Origin: Microbacterium sp.
GTDB taxonomy: Bacteria > Actinomycetota > Actinomycetes > Actinomycetales > Microbacteriaceae
Direction of reading: 5' to 3'
DNA: 64,000 nucleotides
Assembly: GCA_031177765.1 (NCBI GenBank)
Contig: JAPSKH010000005.1
Span: forward strand, 38,576 to 102,575
Made by a program: the position numbers and the translations under genes. Shown piece after piece: positions 29,676 through 39,526 of the stretch; position 1 is the stretch's first letter; the number at the start of each line of letters is the position of its first letter. A model generated the notes under the pieces. The model did not search any database. It saw only the letters and a list, made by a program, of their open reading frames with translations, and was not told where the DNA came from.

Positions 29676-30284
29676 TCAGGCGACGAGGCCGGCGTAGGCG
29701 ACCAGGCGAAGCTCGTCGCCTTCGAAGACGAAGTCGTGCGCGGATCCGTTCGCCAGACGCTCGCCCACAGGCGGGAGCGTGCCGGCCGTGGCGTGGCGGA
29801 TCACTTCGCGGATGAGCGCGCCGTGCGCGACCACGACCAGCGTGGTCCCAGGCGTCGATGCGGTGGCGCGGCGGTGTTCTTGCACGGCCGAAGCGAGCGC
29901 CGACAGGGCACGCGCCCGGAGGTCGGGCCACGATTCGGCGCCCGGCACCTCAGCGGTGTGCCAATCGCCCCAGCGGGCGCGGAAGTCCTCGACGTGCATG
30001 CCCTCCGCCTCGCCGTAGCGGCGCTCGCGCAGACCCGGGTAGACGAGAGGTGCCCCGGCCCCGAGCTCGGCGGCGATGATCTCGGCCGTCTCCCGCGCGC
30101 GGGCGAGGTCGCTGGAGGCGACCGTCAGGGGAAGCGTCCGGTCCAGACGCGCCCGCAGCGCCTCGGCGGTCTCGCGCGCCTGCGCACGTCCCGTGTCGTT
30201 GAGGGGGATGTCGGTGGTGCCCTGAATGCGCCGATCACGGTTCCAGTCGGTCTCGCCATGGCGGATGAGGATCAGCGCAGTCAC
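29676..30284 (-). CDS. Histidine phosphatase family protein (phosphoglycerate mutase-like)
   Basis: LILIRHGETDWNRDRRIQGTTDIPLNDTGRAQA. Confidence 0.93.
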   Translation of the reverse strand: MTALILIRHGETDWNRDRRIQGTTDIPLNDTGRAQARETAEALRARLDRTLPLTVASSDLARARETAEIIAAELGAGAPLVYPGLRERRYGEAEGMHVEDFRARWGDWHTAEVPGAESWPDLRARALSALASAVQEHRRATASTPGTTLVVVAHGALIREVIRHATAGTLPPVGERLANGSAHDFVFEGDELRLVAYAGLVA

Positions 30285-30351
30285 CTCTCGAGCCTAGGGG
30301 CCGTCGCCTTGACGGACGCTGAGCCCCCACGCCGCGCGCGGCACGGGAGGG

Positions 30352-31209
30352 TCAGGCCGGCGCGGGAAGGACGTCGACGAGGGCGCTGAGGACCTCGCTG
30401 GCGCCTGCGTCGATCTTCACCGTCGCGCGGGCGTCGGCGCGCGTCGCACCCCGATTGACGATCACGACGGGCAGCCGGCGTCGACGTGCGCGCTCGAGCA
30501 GGCGGATCCCGGAGTTCACCACGAGCGAGGAGCCGGCGACGATGAGCGCGTCGCTGGTGTGCACGAGCTGCTCGGCCTCCCGGAACTTCTCCGCCGGGAT
30601 GAACTCGCCGAAGAAGACGACATCGGGCTTGAGCATCCCTCCGCACACGGTGCACTCCGGGATGCGGAAGCCCTCGGTGGATTCGGGCAGCACGTCGCCG
30701 TCGGGACCCAGCGCGACGTTCTCGGGCACGCGGATCCACGGGTTGTCGCGCTCGACGCGCAGCGCGAGGTCGCGTCGATCGAACACCTGGCCGCAGTGCG
30801 TGCAGAACACCCGCCGCATCGTGCCGTGCAGCTCGACGACCCGCCGGCTCCCGGCGCGCACATGGAGGCCGTCGACGTTCTGCGTGATCACGCCGTTGGC
30901 GATGCCGCGGTGCTCGAGCTCGGCGATGGCGCGGTGACCGGCGTTGGGCGCGGCGGCCGCGAAGGCGCGCCAGCCGAGATGGCTCCCCACCCAGTAGCGA
31001 CGGCGCGAGGCGTCGCTGGAGAGGAACTCCGTCACCGTCATCGGGGTGCGCACCGGCGCGCCCTTGCCGCGGTAGTCGGGGATGCCCGAATCGGTGGACA
31101 GCCCCGCACCGGTCAGCACGGCGACGCGGCGGCCCGCGAGTGCCTCCGCGGCCGCGGAGACCGCGTCCGCGGTCACCGCGTCGAAGGCGGTATCGATCGT
31201 CGTGGTCAC
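30352..31209 (-). CDS. Sir2 family NAD-dependent protein deacylase
   Basis: VLTGAGLSTDSGIPDYRG, ITQNVDGLHVRAG, Zn Cys residues CTHCGQVF and CTVCGG; GTG start 31209. Confidence 0.93.
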   Translation of the reverse strand: MTTTIDTAFDAVTADAVSAAAEALAGRRVAVLTGAGLSTDSGIPDYRGKGAPVRTPMTVTEFLSSDASRRRYWVGSHLGWRAFAAAAPNAGHRAIAELEHRGIANGVITQNVDGLHVRAGSRRVVELHGTMRRVFCTHCGQVFDRRDLALRVERDNPWIRVPENVALGPDGDVLPESTEGFRIPECTVCGGMLKPDVVFFGEFIPAEKFREAEQLVHTSDALIVAGSSLVVNSGIRLLERARRRRLPVVIVNRGATRADARATVKIDAGASEVLSALVDVLPAPA

Positions 31210-31298
31210 GCGGCACACCCCTCTCGCGTCGAGTGTAGGCGTCGAGCATAGACCCGGCGCTTTTCGGGGATGTTTCCGCGCTCTGCGAGAGTGGGACG

Positions 31299-32102
31299 GT
31301 GAGGATCGAATGGATCGCATCTGCCGACGACGAGCGCCTCGGCGACTACCGGGACCTCACGGATGTCGCGCTGCGGCGCGTGCTCGAGCCCGAGGGAGGG
31401 CTGTACATCGCCGAATCGGCGAAGGTGATCGCGCGGGCCATGGCGGCAGGACATCGACCCCGCTCGGTGCTCGTCCAGGAGAAGTGGCTGCCCGATATGG
31501 AGGCGCTTCTGGCCGGTGCCGACGTCCCGGTCTACGTCGTGGATGCCGCCGTCGCGGAACGGCTGACCGGCTATGCCGTGCACCGGGGCGCCCTCGCGTC
31601 GATGCACCGCCCGGTCCTGCCGGAGGTGGCCGAGGTCGTCGAGGGCGCCCGGGTCGTCGTGGTCCTCGAAGACATCGTGGACCACACCAACGTCGGCGCG
31701 ATCTTCCGGGCCGCCGCCGGCCTGGGCGCCGACGCGGTGCTGGTGAGCCCGCGGTGCGCCGACCCGCTGTACCGTCGCAGCGTGCGGGTGAGCATGGGCA
31801 CGGTGTTCCAGGTGCCGTGGACACGCCTTCCGCAGTGGCGGCAGGCGCGCGGCATCCTGCACGAGAGCGGCTTCCACCTCGCGGGACTCGCGCTCGCCGA
31901 GGACGCCGTGCCGCTCGACGTGTTCGCCGCCGCCGGGCACGAGCGAATCGCCCTGCTGCTCGGAGCCGAAGGCGATGGCCTCACGCGCGCTGCGATCGAA
32001 GCCGCCGACACCGTGGTCACCATCCCGATGCACGGCGACGTCGACTCGCTCAATGTCGCCGCAGCCAGCGCCGTCGCGCTGTGGGAGCTGCGCGCCCGCT
32101 GA
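31299..32102 (+). CDS. TrmH family RNA methyltransferase (SpoU)
   Basis: LEDIVDHTNVGAIFRAAAGLGADAVLVSP, ALLLGAEGDGLTRAAIEAADTVVTIPMHGDVDSLNVAAASAVAL. Confidence 0.93.
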   Translation: MRIEWIASADDERLGDYRDLTDVALRRVLEPEGGLYIAESAKVIARAMAAGHRPRSVLVQEKWLPDMEALLAGADVPVYVVDAAVAERLTGYAVHRGALASMHRPVLPEVAEVVEGARVVVVLEDIVDHTNVGAIFRAAAGLGADAVLVSPRCADPLYRRSVRVSMGTVFQVPWTRLPQWRQARGILHESGFHLAGLALAEDAVPLDVFAAAGHERIALLLGAEGDGLTRAAIEAADTVVTIPMHGDVDSLNVAAASAVALWELRAR

Positions 32103-32106
32103 GGGG

Positions 32107-32796
32107 TCAGGCTCCGGGGCGCACGGTGAGCTCGGTCAGCTCGGCGTCGCGGGGAAGCTCGAGCGCGGCGAGGATCGTGGCAGCGACCGACCGCGGCTCG
32201 ATCCAGCGCGACGCGTCGTACGCCGAGCCCTCCTGCTGGTGGACCTTCTCCTGCATCGGCGTCGCCGTCCGTCCGGGGTAGACGGTCGTCACGCGCACCC
32301 CGTTGGGGCGCTCCTCTTCACGCAGCGCGTCGGCGATCGCGCGGACGGCGAACTTGCTCGCGGCGTAGGAGCCCCATTCCGGGCTCGCGCGCAGACCCGC
32401 CCCCGAGTTGACGAACACGACGTGCCCTCGTGCGGCGCGCAGCGCCGGCAGCATCAGGCGCGTCAGCTCCGCCGGAGCGACCGCGTTGACGTTCAGCTGC
32501 TGCTGCCACGTCGCCACCGGCGTCTCGCCGACCGGGCCGAGCTCGACCACTCCGGCGACGTGCACGAGAGCGTCCACGCGCGGCGGAACGGGCTGGTGGC
32601 TGAAGGCCCAGGACAGCCGCGCGGGGTCGGCGAGGTCGCCCACCAGGGTGTGCGCGGTCGGGAAGCGCTCGCGCAGCTGCGCAGCGCGCCCGGCGTCGCG
32701 GGCGAGGAGCCAGAGCTCGTCGCCACGGGCGGCCAGCATCTCGGCGAGGACCGCGCCGATCCCCGATCCCGCGCCGGTCACCACGCTGCAGCTCAC
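32107..32796 (-). CDS. SDR family oxidoreductase
   Basis: VTGAGSGIGAVLAEMLAARGDELWLLARD, YAASKFAVRAIADALREEE. Confidence 0.9.
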   Translation of the reverse strand: MSCSVVTGAGSGIGAVLAEMLAARGDELWLLARDAGRAAQLRERFPTAHTLVGDLADPARLSWAFSHQPVPPRVDALVHVAGVVELGPVGETPVATWQQQLNVNAVAPAELTRLMLPALRAARGHVVFVNSGAGLRASPEWGSYAASKFAVRAIADALREEERPNGVRVTTVYPGRTATPMQEKVHQQEGSAYDASRWIEPRSVAATILAALELPRDAELTELTVRPGA

Positions 32797-33659
32797 GAGT
32801 CCATCCCTTCACGCGTCTGCGACGCGGCATCCGCGCGGGGCGCCGACATGACCACCGGCAGGGGATCGGGCCGCTTGGCGGTGATGTGGTCGCCGGACGA
32901 CTGCTGCCGCAGACGACGCAGCACCCAGGGCACGAGGTGCTCCCGCGCCCACACCAGATCGCTCGTGCGGGCCTTCCGCCACGTCCGATGCGGCAGCGGG
33001 TCGGGTTGCATCGGTCGCAGGTCGTTGGGCACGTTCAGGGCGCGCAGCACCATCCGGGCGATCTCATGATGGCCGAGGGCGTTGTAGTGCAGCCGGTCGT
33101 CGTCGAAGAAGCGCATGTCCTGCACCTCCTTGAGGGCCCACTGGTCCGCCACGATGCAGTCGTACCGGTCGGCGATGGCGCGGATGTTCTCGTTGTAGAT
33201 CGCCACCTTGCCCCGGATCCCACGGAACACCGGCGTGAACGCGGTGTCGATGCCGGTGAAGACGACGACGGTCGCACCATCGCGGGACAGCCGCACCACG
33301 GCGTCCTCGAACTGCTGCGCGACGGCGTCGGGGTCGGAGCCCGGCCGGATGACGTCGTTGCCGCCGGCGGAGAAGGTGATGAGATCGGGCTTGAGCGCGA
33401 TGGCCGGCTCGACCTGCTCGGCGATGATCTGCCCGATCAGGCGCCCGCGGATGGCGAGGTTGGCGTACGCGAAGTCGTCAACCTGCTGCGAGAGCACCTC
33501 GGCGACGCGATCGGCCCATCCCCGCAGGCCGTTCGGTGAGGAGGGCTCCGGGTCGCCCACGCCTTCGGTGAAGGAGTCGCCGAGGGCGACGTAGCGGCGC
33601 CAGGGGTGCGGACCCGCGTTGTCGACGAAGGGGCTGCGGTGATCGTCTTTCGTAGGCAT
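32793..33659 (-). CDS. SGNH/GDSL hydrolase family protein
   Basis: RRYVALGDSFTEGVGDPEPSSPNGLRGWADRVAE, FSAGGNDVIRPG, HYNALGHHEIAR. Confidence 0.92.
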   Translation of the reverse strand: MPTKDDHRSPFVDNAGPHPWRRYVALGDSFTEGVGDPEPSSPNGLRGWADRVAEVLSQQVDDFAYANLAIRGRLIGQIIAEQVEPAIALKPDLITFSAGGNDVIRPGSDPDAVAQQFEDAVVRLSRDGATVVVFTGIDTAFTPVFRGIRGKVAIYNENIRAIADRYDCIVADQWALKEVQDMRFFDDDRLHYNALGHHEIARMVLRALNVPNDLRPMQPDPLPHRTWRKARTSDLVWAREHLVPWVLRRLRQQSSGDHITAKRPDPLPVVMSAPRADAASQTREGMDS

Positions 33660-33809
33660 CGTTGTTCCTCGGCTCGTGACCGAAGTCAGGCTACCGCGCC
33701 GCGCCGACACGCGCCGCGAGGCGGTCGCCCGAGCGCATCCGTCGGCACGGCGGCGTCCCCGGGATGACTTAGGGTGGTGACTCGTCGTCCACGGGGAGGA
33801 GTGCATTCG

Positions 33810-35714
33810 GTGACAGACGAAGCCGCGCTGGAAGCACCGCCCGCGCCGGAGCCGTCGACCCGACAGCACGCCGAATCGCCGCACGGCGGATCGCCCCACG
33901 GCGAACCTCACATCGGCAGCTTCGCCGCGGAGCATCTGAGCCCGTCCTACCCGCAGCGGGCGCCATGGGGCACCGCTCAGCGCCTGCGCGCGTGGCAGGC
34001 GGAGGCCCTGGATCTCTACTTCTCGCTCGACGGGCCCGACGGTCCCGGAGGCGGCCCACGCGACTTCCTCGCCGCCGCAACCCCCGGCGCCGGCAAGACG
34101 ACGTTCGCGCTGCGCCTGGCGAGCGAGCTGCTGCGCCGCCGGATCGTGGACCGGATCGTCGTGGTCGCGCCGACGGAGCATCTGAAGACCCAGTGGGCCG
34201 ATGCCGCCGCGCGCGTCTCGATCCGGCTCGACCCCGCCTTCAGCAACAGGCACGTCGCCCCCTCACGGCAGTACCACGGCGTCGCGGTCACGTATGCCCA
34301 GGTGGCGGTCAAGGCGTCGGTGCACCAGCGACTGACGATGGACGCCCGCACGCTGGTGATCCTCGACGAGGTGCACCATGGCGGCGACGCCCTCAGCTGG
34401 GGCGATGCGCTGCGGGAGGCGTACAGCCGGGCGACGCGGCGGCTGCTGCTGTCGGGCACACCGTTCCGCAGCGACACGGCGCCCATCCCGTTCGTGGAGT
34501 ACCACCCGGATGAGAAGGGCATCCGCGTCTCGCGCACCGACTACGCCTACGGGTACCGCCGGGCGCTCGAGGACGGCGTCGTCCGCCCCGTGATCTTCCT
34601 GGTGTACGCCGGCAAGATGCGCTGGCGCACCAAGACCGGCGACGAGATGGAGGCCCACCTCGGCCAGGACAACACCAAGGACATCACGTCGCAGGCCTGG
34701 CGCACCGCCCTGGATCCGGAGGGGGACTGGATCCCCGCAGTGCTGCGATCGGCCGATCGTCGCCTGACCGAAGTGCGGGAGCACGTGCCGGACGCCGGCG
34801 GCCTCGTCATCGCGACCGACCAGACGGCGGCGCGCGCCTACGCGGCGATCCTGCACCAGATCAGCGGAGAGGCGCCCACGGTGGTCCTGTCCGACGAGGC
34901 GGAGGCCTCCAGCCGCATCGAGGAGTTCTCCAAGTCCACCACCCGCTGGATGGTCGCGGTGCGGATGGTGTCGGAGGGTGTCGACGTTCCCCGCCTCGCC
35001 GTCGGCGTGTATGCGACCAGCGCCTCCACACCACTGTTCTTCGCCCAGGCGATCGGTCGCTTCGTGCGCGCCCGGCGTCGAGGGGAGACCGCGAGTGTGT
35101 TCCTGCCGAACGTGCCGCAGCTGCTCGCCCTCGCCGGCGAGATGGAGCGACAGCGCGACCACGCGCTCGATCGCGACAGCGACGGCGAGGACGACTGGAA
35201 CGCCGAGGAAGACCTCATGAACGCCGCGGAGCGCGAGGACAAGGCCTCCGACGCGCTGACCGAGGAGTTCTCCTATCAAGCGCTGGGATCGCTGGCCCAC
35301 TTCGACCGCGTCCTGTACGACGGCAAGGAGTTCGGCCAGCTGGCCGTTCCGGGCACGCCGGAGGAGGAGGAGTTCCTGGGGCTTCCCGGCCTGCTCGAAC
35401 CCGAGCATGTGCACGAGCTGCTGATGCAGCGCCAGGCTCGGCAGAGCCGGCATCGGCGCGCGCGCGAGGCCGAAGAGGCACAGGCGCCGCCGGACGAGGA
35501 GCAGGCCCTCCCGCCGGCGCTGCATCGCTCGCTGAAGGAGCAGCGCCAGCTTCTGAACAGCCTGGTCGGCCTCTACGCGCGCCAGACGGGGGAGCCGCAC
35601 GGGCTGATCCACGCCGAGCTGCGCCGCATCTGCGGGGGGCCCGCGGTGTCGCATGCGACCGTGGCCCAGCTGCAGGCGCGCATCGACACGCTGCGCAAGC
35701 GGGTGCGCTCCTGA
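33810..35714 (+). CDS. DEAD/DEAH box helicase family protein
   Basis: ATPGAGKTTFALRLASELL, LDEVHHGGD, GTPFRSD, SEGVDVPRLAVGVYATSASTPLFFAQAIGRFVRARRRGE. Confidence 0.9.
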   Translation: MTDEAALEAPPAPEPSTRQHAESPHGGSPHGEPHIGSFAAEHLSPSYPQRAPWGTAQRLRAWQAEALDLYFSLDGPDGPGGGPRDFLAAATPGAGKTTFALRLASELLRRRIVDRIVVVAPTEHLKTQWADAAARVSIRLDPAFSNRHVAPSRQYHGVAVTYAQVAVKASVHQRLTMDARTLVILDEVHHGGDALSWGDALREAYSRATRRLLLSGTPFRSDTAPIPFVEYHPDEKGIRVSRTDYAYGYRRALEDGVVRPVIFLVYAGKMRWRTKTGDEMEAHLGQDNTKDITSQAWRTALDPEGDWIPAVLRSADRRLTEVREHVPDAGGLVIATDQTAARAYAAILHQISGEAPTVVLSDEAEASSRIEEFSKSTTRWMVAVRMVSEGVDVPRLAVGVYATSASTPLFFAQAIGRFVRARRRGETASVFLPNVPQLLALAGEMERQRDHALDRDSDGEDDWNAEEDLMNAAEREDKASDALTEEFSYQALGSLAHFDRVLYDGKEFGQLAVPGTPEEEEFLGLPGLLEPEHVHELLMQRQARQSRHRRAREAEEAQAPPDEEQALPPALHRSLKEQRQLLNSLVGLYARQTGEPHGLIHAELRRICGGPAVSHATVAQLQARIDTLRKRVRS

Positions 35715-35734
35715 CGGCGGCTTAGACTCCCGGC

Positions 35735-36262
35735 ATGGTCGCGCACTACGCGTTCGTGTCGCGCTGGCGTCTGCCGGTGCCGGCGGCACGCGCGTGGGAG
35801 GAGCTCGAGGGGATGCTGCGGCCGCGTGCAGACTTCTCGTGGTGGCCGGGTGTGCAGGTCGACATGCCGCCACGACGCCTCGCTCCCGGAGAGCGTCTGG
35901 TGATGTCCGTGCGCACTCCGCTCGGCTACCGCCTCCGCATGCTGCTGACGATCACGGACGTCGATCCGCCGCGCGCGATCGCCGCGGCCGGCGACGGCGA
36001 CCTCCGGGGCATCGGCCGCATCGTCGTCGCGGGCGACCCACCGGCGGCATCCGTCGTCACCATCCACTGGGATGTCGCCACACGCCGGAGGTGGATGAAC
36101 GCCACCGCCTGGGCGCTGCGGCCCGCCTTCACATGGGCGCACGCGCACGTCATGCGCCGCGGCGGGGAAGGGCTCGCGCGGAGGCTCGGCCCGGCCCGTT
36201 CGGATCTCCGAAATGCTGGCAATTCCGGGGTTCGGGACGTTTCGGGGGAGGCGGCTGACTAG
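35735..36262 (+). CDS. SRPBCC-like hypothetical protein
   Basis: MVAHYAFVSRWRLPVPAARAWEELEGMLRPRADFSWWPGVQV. Confidence 0.7.
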   Translation: MVAHYAFVSRWRLPVPAARAWEELEGMLRPRADFSWWPGVQVDMPPRRLAPGERLVMSVRTPLGYRLRMLLTITDVDPPRAIAAAGDGDLRGIGRIVVAGDPPAASVVTIHWDVATRRRWMNATAWALRPAFTWAHAHVMRRGGEGLARRLGPARSDLRNAGNSGVRDVSGEAAD

Positions 36263-36284
36263 CGTTGACGGGTTCCCGCATCGA

Positions 36285-37385
36285 ATGGAGACCGTCGTGA
36301 CCGCCCTCGCCGCCCCCACCGACCGTGATCGCCGGCGCTGGGCACAGTATCTGGTGAACGAGAGGGCGGAGGCCCGCGTGTACCGGGAGCTCGCCGCGCG
36401 GCGCAGCGGGGAGGAGCGGGACATCCTGCTGGCGCTCGCCGACGCGGAAGGCCGCCACGAGGCGCACTGGCTCGACCTGCTCGGCGGCGAGCCGACGCGC
36501 CTTCCGCGCCCCGACGTCCGCACGGTCCTGCTCGGCTCGATGGCCAAGCGCTTCGGCTCGATCTTCGTCCTCGCCCTCGCCCAGACCGCCGAAGCCCGCT
36601 CGCCCTATGACGACGAGCCGTTCGCGACCCCGGCGATGGCGGCCGACGAGAAGATCCATCACGAGGTGGTGCGCGGCCTCGCCGCACGCGGGCGGCGACG
36701 CCTGTCGGGCACGTTCCGCGCCGCGGTGTTCGGCGCCAATGACGGGCTCGTGTCGAACCTCGCCCTGGTGATGGGCGTCGGCGCGACGGGCGTCTCGCCG
36801 CAGTTCGTCCTCTTCAGCGGCATCGCGGGGCTTCTCGCCGGCGCCCTCTCCATGGGAGCGGGCGAGTTCGTGTCGGTGCGATCGCAGCGGGAGCTTCTCG
36901 CCGCGACGGGACCCAGCGACTACGCCGATCACGCCCTGCCGGACCTGGACCTCGACGCGAACGAGCTGGCGCTGGTGTACCGCACTCGCGGGATGGCGGA
37001 GGACGAGGCCCTCGAGCGCGCGCGCCGCGTGGTGTCCACCGCGCAGGCGGCCGACCGCTCGCAGCCGTACCGCCTGCCGGCCGAGCACGCGCAGGAGCAC
37101 GATGTGGTCGGGAGCGCGTGGGGCGCGGCGCTGTCGAGCTTCCTCTTCTTCGCGTCGGGCGCCGTGATCCCCGTCCTGCCGTGGATGCTCGGGCTGTCGG
37201 GCCTCGCGGCCGTTGCGACGGCGCTCACCCTCGTCGGCGTCGCGCTCCTGGCGACCGGCGCCGCCGTGGGCGTCCTGTCAGGTGCCTCGCCGCTGCGACG
37301 CGGCCTGCGTCAGCTCGCGATCGGGTACGGGGCGGCCTTGGTGACCTACCTGCTCGGACTGCTGTTCGGGGTGTCCGTCGCGTAG
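36285..37385 (+). CDS. VIT1/CCC1 family transporter with N-terminal ferritin-like (rubrerythrin-type) domain
   Basis: N-terminal VNERAEARVYRELAARRSGEERDILLALADAEGRHEAHW; C-terminal VIT signature RAAVFGANDGLVSNLALVMGVG, GALSMGAGEFVSVRSQREL. Confidence 0.88.
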   Translation: METVVTALAAPTDRDRRRWAQYLVNERAEARVYRELAARRSGEERDILLALADAEGRHEAHWLDLLGGEPTRLPRPDVRTVLLGSMAKRFGSIFVLALAQTAEARSPYDDEPFATPAMAADEKIHHEVVRGLAARGRRRLSGTFRAAVFGANDGLVSNLALVMGVGATGVSPQFVLFSGIAGLLAGALSMGAGEFVSVRSQRELLAATGPSDYADHALPDLDLDANELALVYRTRGMAEDEALERARRVVSTAQAADRSQPYRLPAEHAQEHDVVGSAWGAALSSFLFFASGAVIPVLPWMLGLSGLAAVATALTLVGVALLATGAAVGVLSGASPLRRGLRQLAIGYGAALVTYLLGLLFGVSVA

Positions 37386-37454
37386 CCCGCGGATTCGTTC
37401 GCGGGGCCCTGACGTGGTAGTGTCGTTCCTCGGTTGCGAAACCGGAAACCACCT

Positions 37455-37539
37455 GCGCGGGTGGCGGAATAGGTAGACGCGCTAGCTTGAGGTGCTAGTG
37501 CCCGTATAGGGCGTGGGGGTTCAAGTCCCCCCTCGCGCA
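37455..37539 (+). tRNA. tRNA-Leu (anticodon GAG)
   Basis: Acceptor GCGCGGG/CTCGCGC, anticodon stem CTAGC-TTGAGGT-GCTAG, long variable arm, T-loop GGGGGTTCAAGTCCCCC; CCA not encoded. Confidence 0.95.
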
Positions 37540-37544
37540 CAGTG

Positions 37545-37572
37545 AAGAAGGCCCCCGGAAGGGGGCCTTCTT
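37545..37572 (+). terminator. Intrinsic terminator downstream of tRNA-Leu
   Basis: AAGAAGGCCCCC-GGAA-GGGGGCCTTCTT. Confidence 0.88.
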
Positions 37573-37597
37573 GCGTACAGCCGTACCGGGCGCCGCG

Positions 37598-38200
37598 TCA
37601 GATCCACCCCCGTTCCTCTGCGAGCATGATGGCCTGCTGACGGGTCGCGACGCCGAGCTTGGTCAGAACAGCCGACACGTGGTTGCGCACGGTCCCCGGA
37701 GCGAGGGACAGCTTCTTGGCGATCTGCCCTGTCGTCTCACCGCGCCGGCCGGCGCGCAGGACATCCAGCTCCCGGTCGGTGAGCGGGGAGCGCTCGTCGC
37801 TGAGGGCGTCGGCGGCGACCTCGGGATCGACGTAGCGCGTCCCGGCGGCGACGCGGCGGATCACCGCAGCCACCTCCTCGGCCCCCCGCGACTTCGGGAT
37901 GAACCCCGCGACGCCCGATGCGAGGGCGCGCCGCAGGACCCCCGGCCGTGCGTGGCGCGTCACGACGACGCATCGGGTGGCGATCGCGCGGTGAAGCCGA
38001 TGGGCCACCTCGACCCCATCGAGGAAGGGCATCTCGAGGTCCAGCAGACACACGTCGGGCTGAAGCCGCATCGCTGCCGCCAGCGCGGCCTCTCCGTCGC
38101 CGCACTCGGCGACGACCTCGATGTCGCTCTCGAGCCGCAGGAGCGCGGCAAGCGCGGAGCGGATCATCGCCTCGTCATCGGCCACCAGGACGCGGATCAC
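37598..38200 (-). CDS. NarL/LuxR-type response regulator
   Basis: VLVADDEAMIRSALAALLRLESDIEVVAECGDG, C-terminal LTDRELDVLRAGRRGETTGQIAKKLSLAPGTVRNHVSAVLTKLGVATRQQA. Confidence 0.94.
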   Translation of the reverse strand: MIRVLVADDEAMIRSALAALLRLESDIEVVAECGDGEAALAAAMRLQPDVCLLDLEMPFLDGVEVAHRLHRAIATRCVVVTRHARPGVLRRALASGVAGFIPKSRGAEEVAAVIRRVAAGTRYVDPEVAADALSDERSPLTDRELDVLRAGRRGETTGQIAKKLSLAPGTVRNHVSAVLTKLGVATRQQAIMLAEERGWI

Positions 38201-39396
38201 GAGGGCGCCTCCGCCGACGCCGGCACGGTCACGGTGACGGTGAAGGATCTGGCGTCCCGGCGCACCTCCGCCGCGCCCCCGGCGCTGGCCGCACGCCGAC
38301 GGATGCCGTCGAGCCCAGCGCCGCTGCCCGTGCCTTCTTCCTCGCCCGATCGGGCGTCATTGGAGATGCTGTAGCGCCACAGACGCCCGTCGCGGGTCAG
38401 TGACATGCGCACCCATCCGCCGCCGCCGTGCCGGAGGATGTTCGTCGTCGTCTCCCGCACCACCGGTCCGAGTGTCGCGGCGGGCGCGTGCTCGAGCCCG
38501 GAATGCACGTGCGCGTCCACGCGCGCGCCGGCGGCGCGCAGGAGATCGACGGCGTTGGCCACTTCGTCCTCGAGAGCGACCGCTCTGACTCGTGTCGCCA
38601 GGTCTCGCGTGCCCTGCTGCGCGTCCCGCACGGTGGCGCGGGCGGCGCGCAACTGCTCGAGAGCACCCTCGGAGTCCTGTGTCATGAGACGCTCCGCGAG
38701 CTCGAGCTGCAACGCGATCACCTGCAGGTGATGCCCCTGCAGGTCGTGCACGTCCGTCGCGATGCGAAGGCGCTCCTGCGTGGCGGCCAGGCGCGCCTCC
38801 GAGACGCGCGCCCGGTTCAGGGCGATGAGCACATCCCACCACCACAGCGACAGCACGCTCATCGCGGGTAGACCGATGGAGTAGAACCCCGTCATCCACC
38901 AGCTGAGGTTCGGCCCCTCGGACAGTCCGGTGCCGGTGTCGACGGTCCACAAGGCGGCCAGGACGGTCGTGGCGGCCAGGACGACGCGGATGCGGATGCC
39001 GCTCGGCCAGTTCAGCAGCGCGAGCGACTGCACGAGCGGCAGCACTCCGAGGATCCACATGCCCAACAGCGGGCCCGCGACGCACCCGTACGCGACGGCG
39101 ATCAGCAGGGGCGCGATCGTGCGCCACGCCGCCACGGGTCCGTCGACCGGGCGGTTCCGGTACTCGAGGAGAAGCGGCAGCGTCGATGCCCACCAGAGGG
39201 CTCCGCCGATGCCGATGGGAGGTGCCGCGCTCTCCGCGATCGAGATGCTGCTTCCGGTCCACAGGAGCACCAGCATGCCCTCGAGGAAGAGCACGCCGGT
39301 TGCGGTGTACCACCACGTGGCCGTGATGCTGCGCGTCAGACGACGCGCCCCGAGGTCCGCACCGCCCCCTTGCTGCGCACGGGGCCGATGAGTCAT
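38197..39396 (-). CDS. Sensor histidine kinase (HisKA_3/NarL-partner type)
   Basis: IATDVHDLQGHHLQVIALQLELAERL, N-terminal TM segments, ATPase region GTGSGAGLDGIRRRAASAGG; overlaps response regulator. Confidence 0.92.
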   Translation of the reverse strand: MTHRPRAQQGGGADLGARRLTRSITATWWYTATGVLFLEGMLVLLWTGSSISIAESAAPPIGIGGALWWASTLPLLLEYRNRPVDGPVAAWRTIAPLLIAVAYGCVAGPLLGMWILGVLPLVQSLALLNWPSGIRIRVVLAATTVLAALWTVDTGTGLSEGPNLSWWMTGFYSIGLPAMSVLSLWWWDVLIALNRARVSEARLAATQERLRIATDVHDLQGHHLQVIALQLELAERLMTQDSEGALEQLRAARATVRDAQQGTRDLATRVRAVALEDEVANAVDLLRAAGARVDAHVHSGLEHAPAATLGPVVRETTTNILRHGGGGWVRMSLTRDGRLWRYSISNDARSGEEEGTGSGAGLDGIRRRAASAGGAAEVRRDARSFTVTVTVPASAEAPS

Positions 39397-39526
39397 CCGT
39401 CCACCCTACGGGCGTGACAGATGTCACCCGTCCGACGTGCGCATCGTCGTCCCAGCGCTGACACCCCGACACTTCCCGACGACGATCTGGACCGCTGGAC
39501 TGGCTGAACCGAACGACAGGAGCACC

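Noticed and set aside
33774-35714. DEAD/DEAH helicase as part of a defence or restriction system
   Set aside because: No adjacent methyltransferase, nuclease or other defence genes; flanked by an SGNH hydrolase and an SRPBCC-like gene, so treated as a stand-alone helicase.
37455-37572. tRNA-Leu as an integration site (attB) with an adjacent genomic island
   Set aside because: No integrase, no direct repeat of the tRNA 3' end seen downstream, and flanking genes are ordinary.
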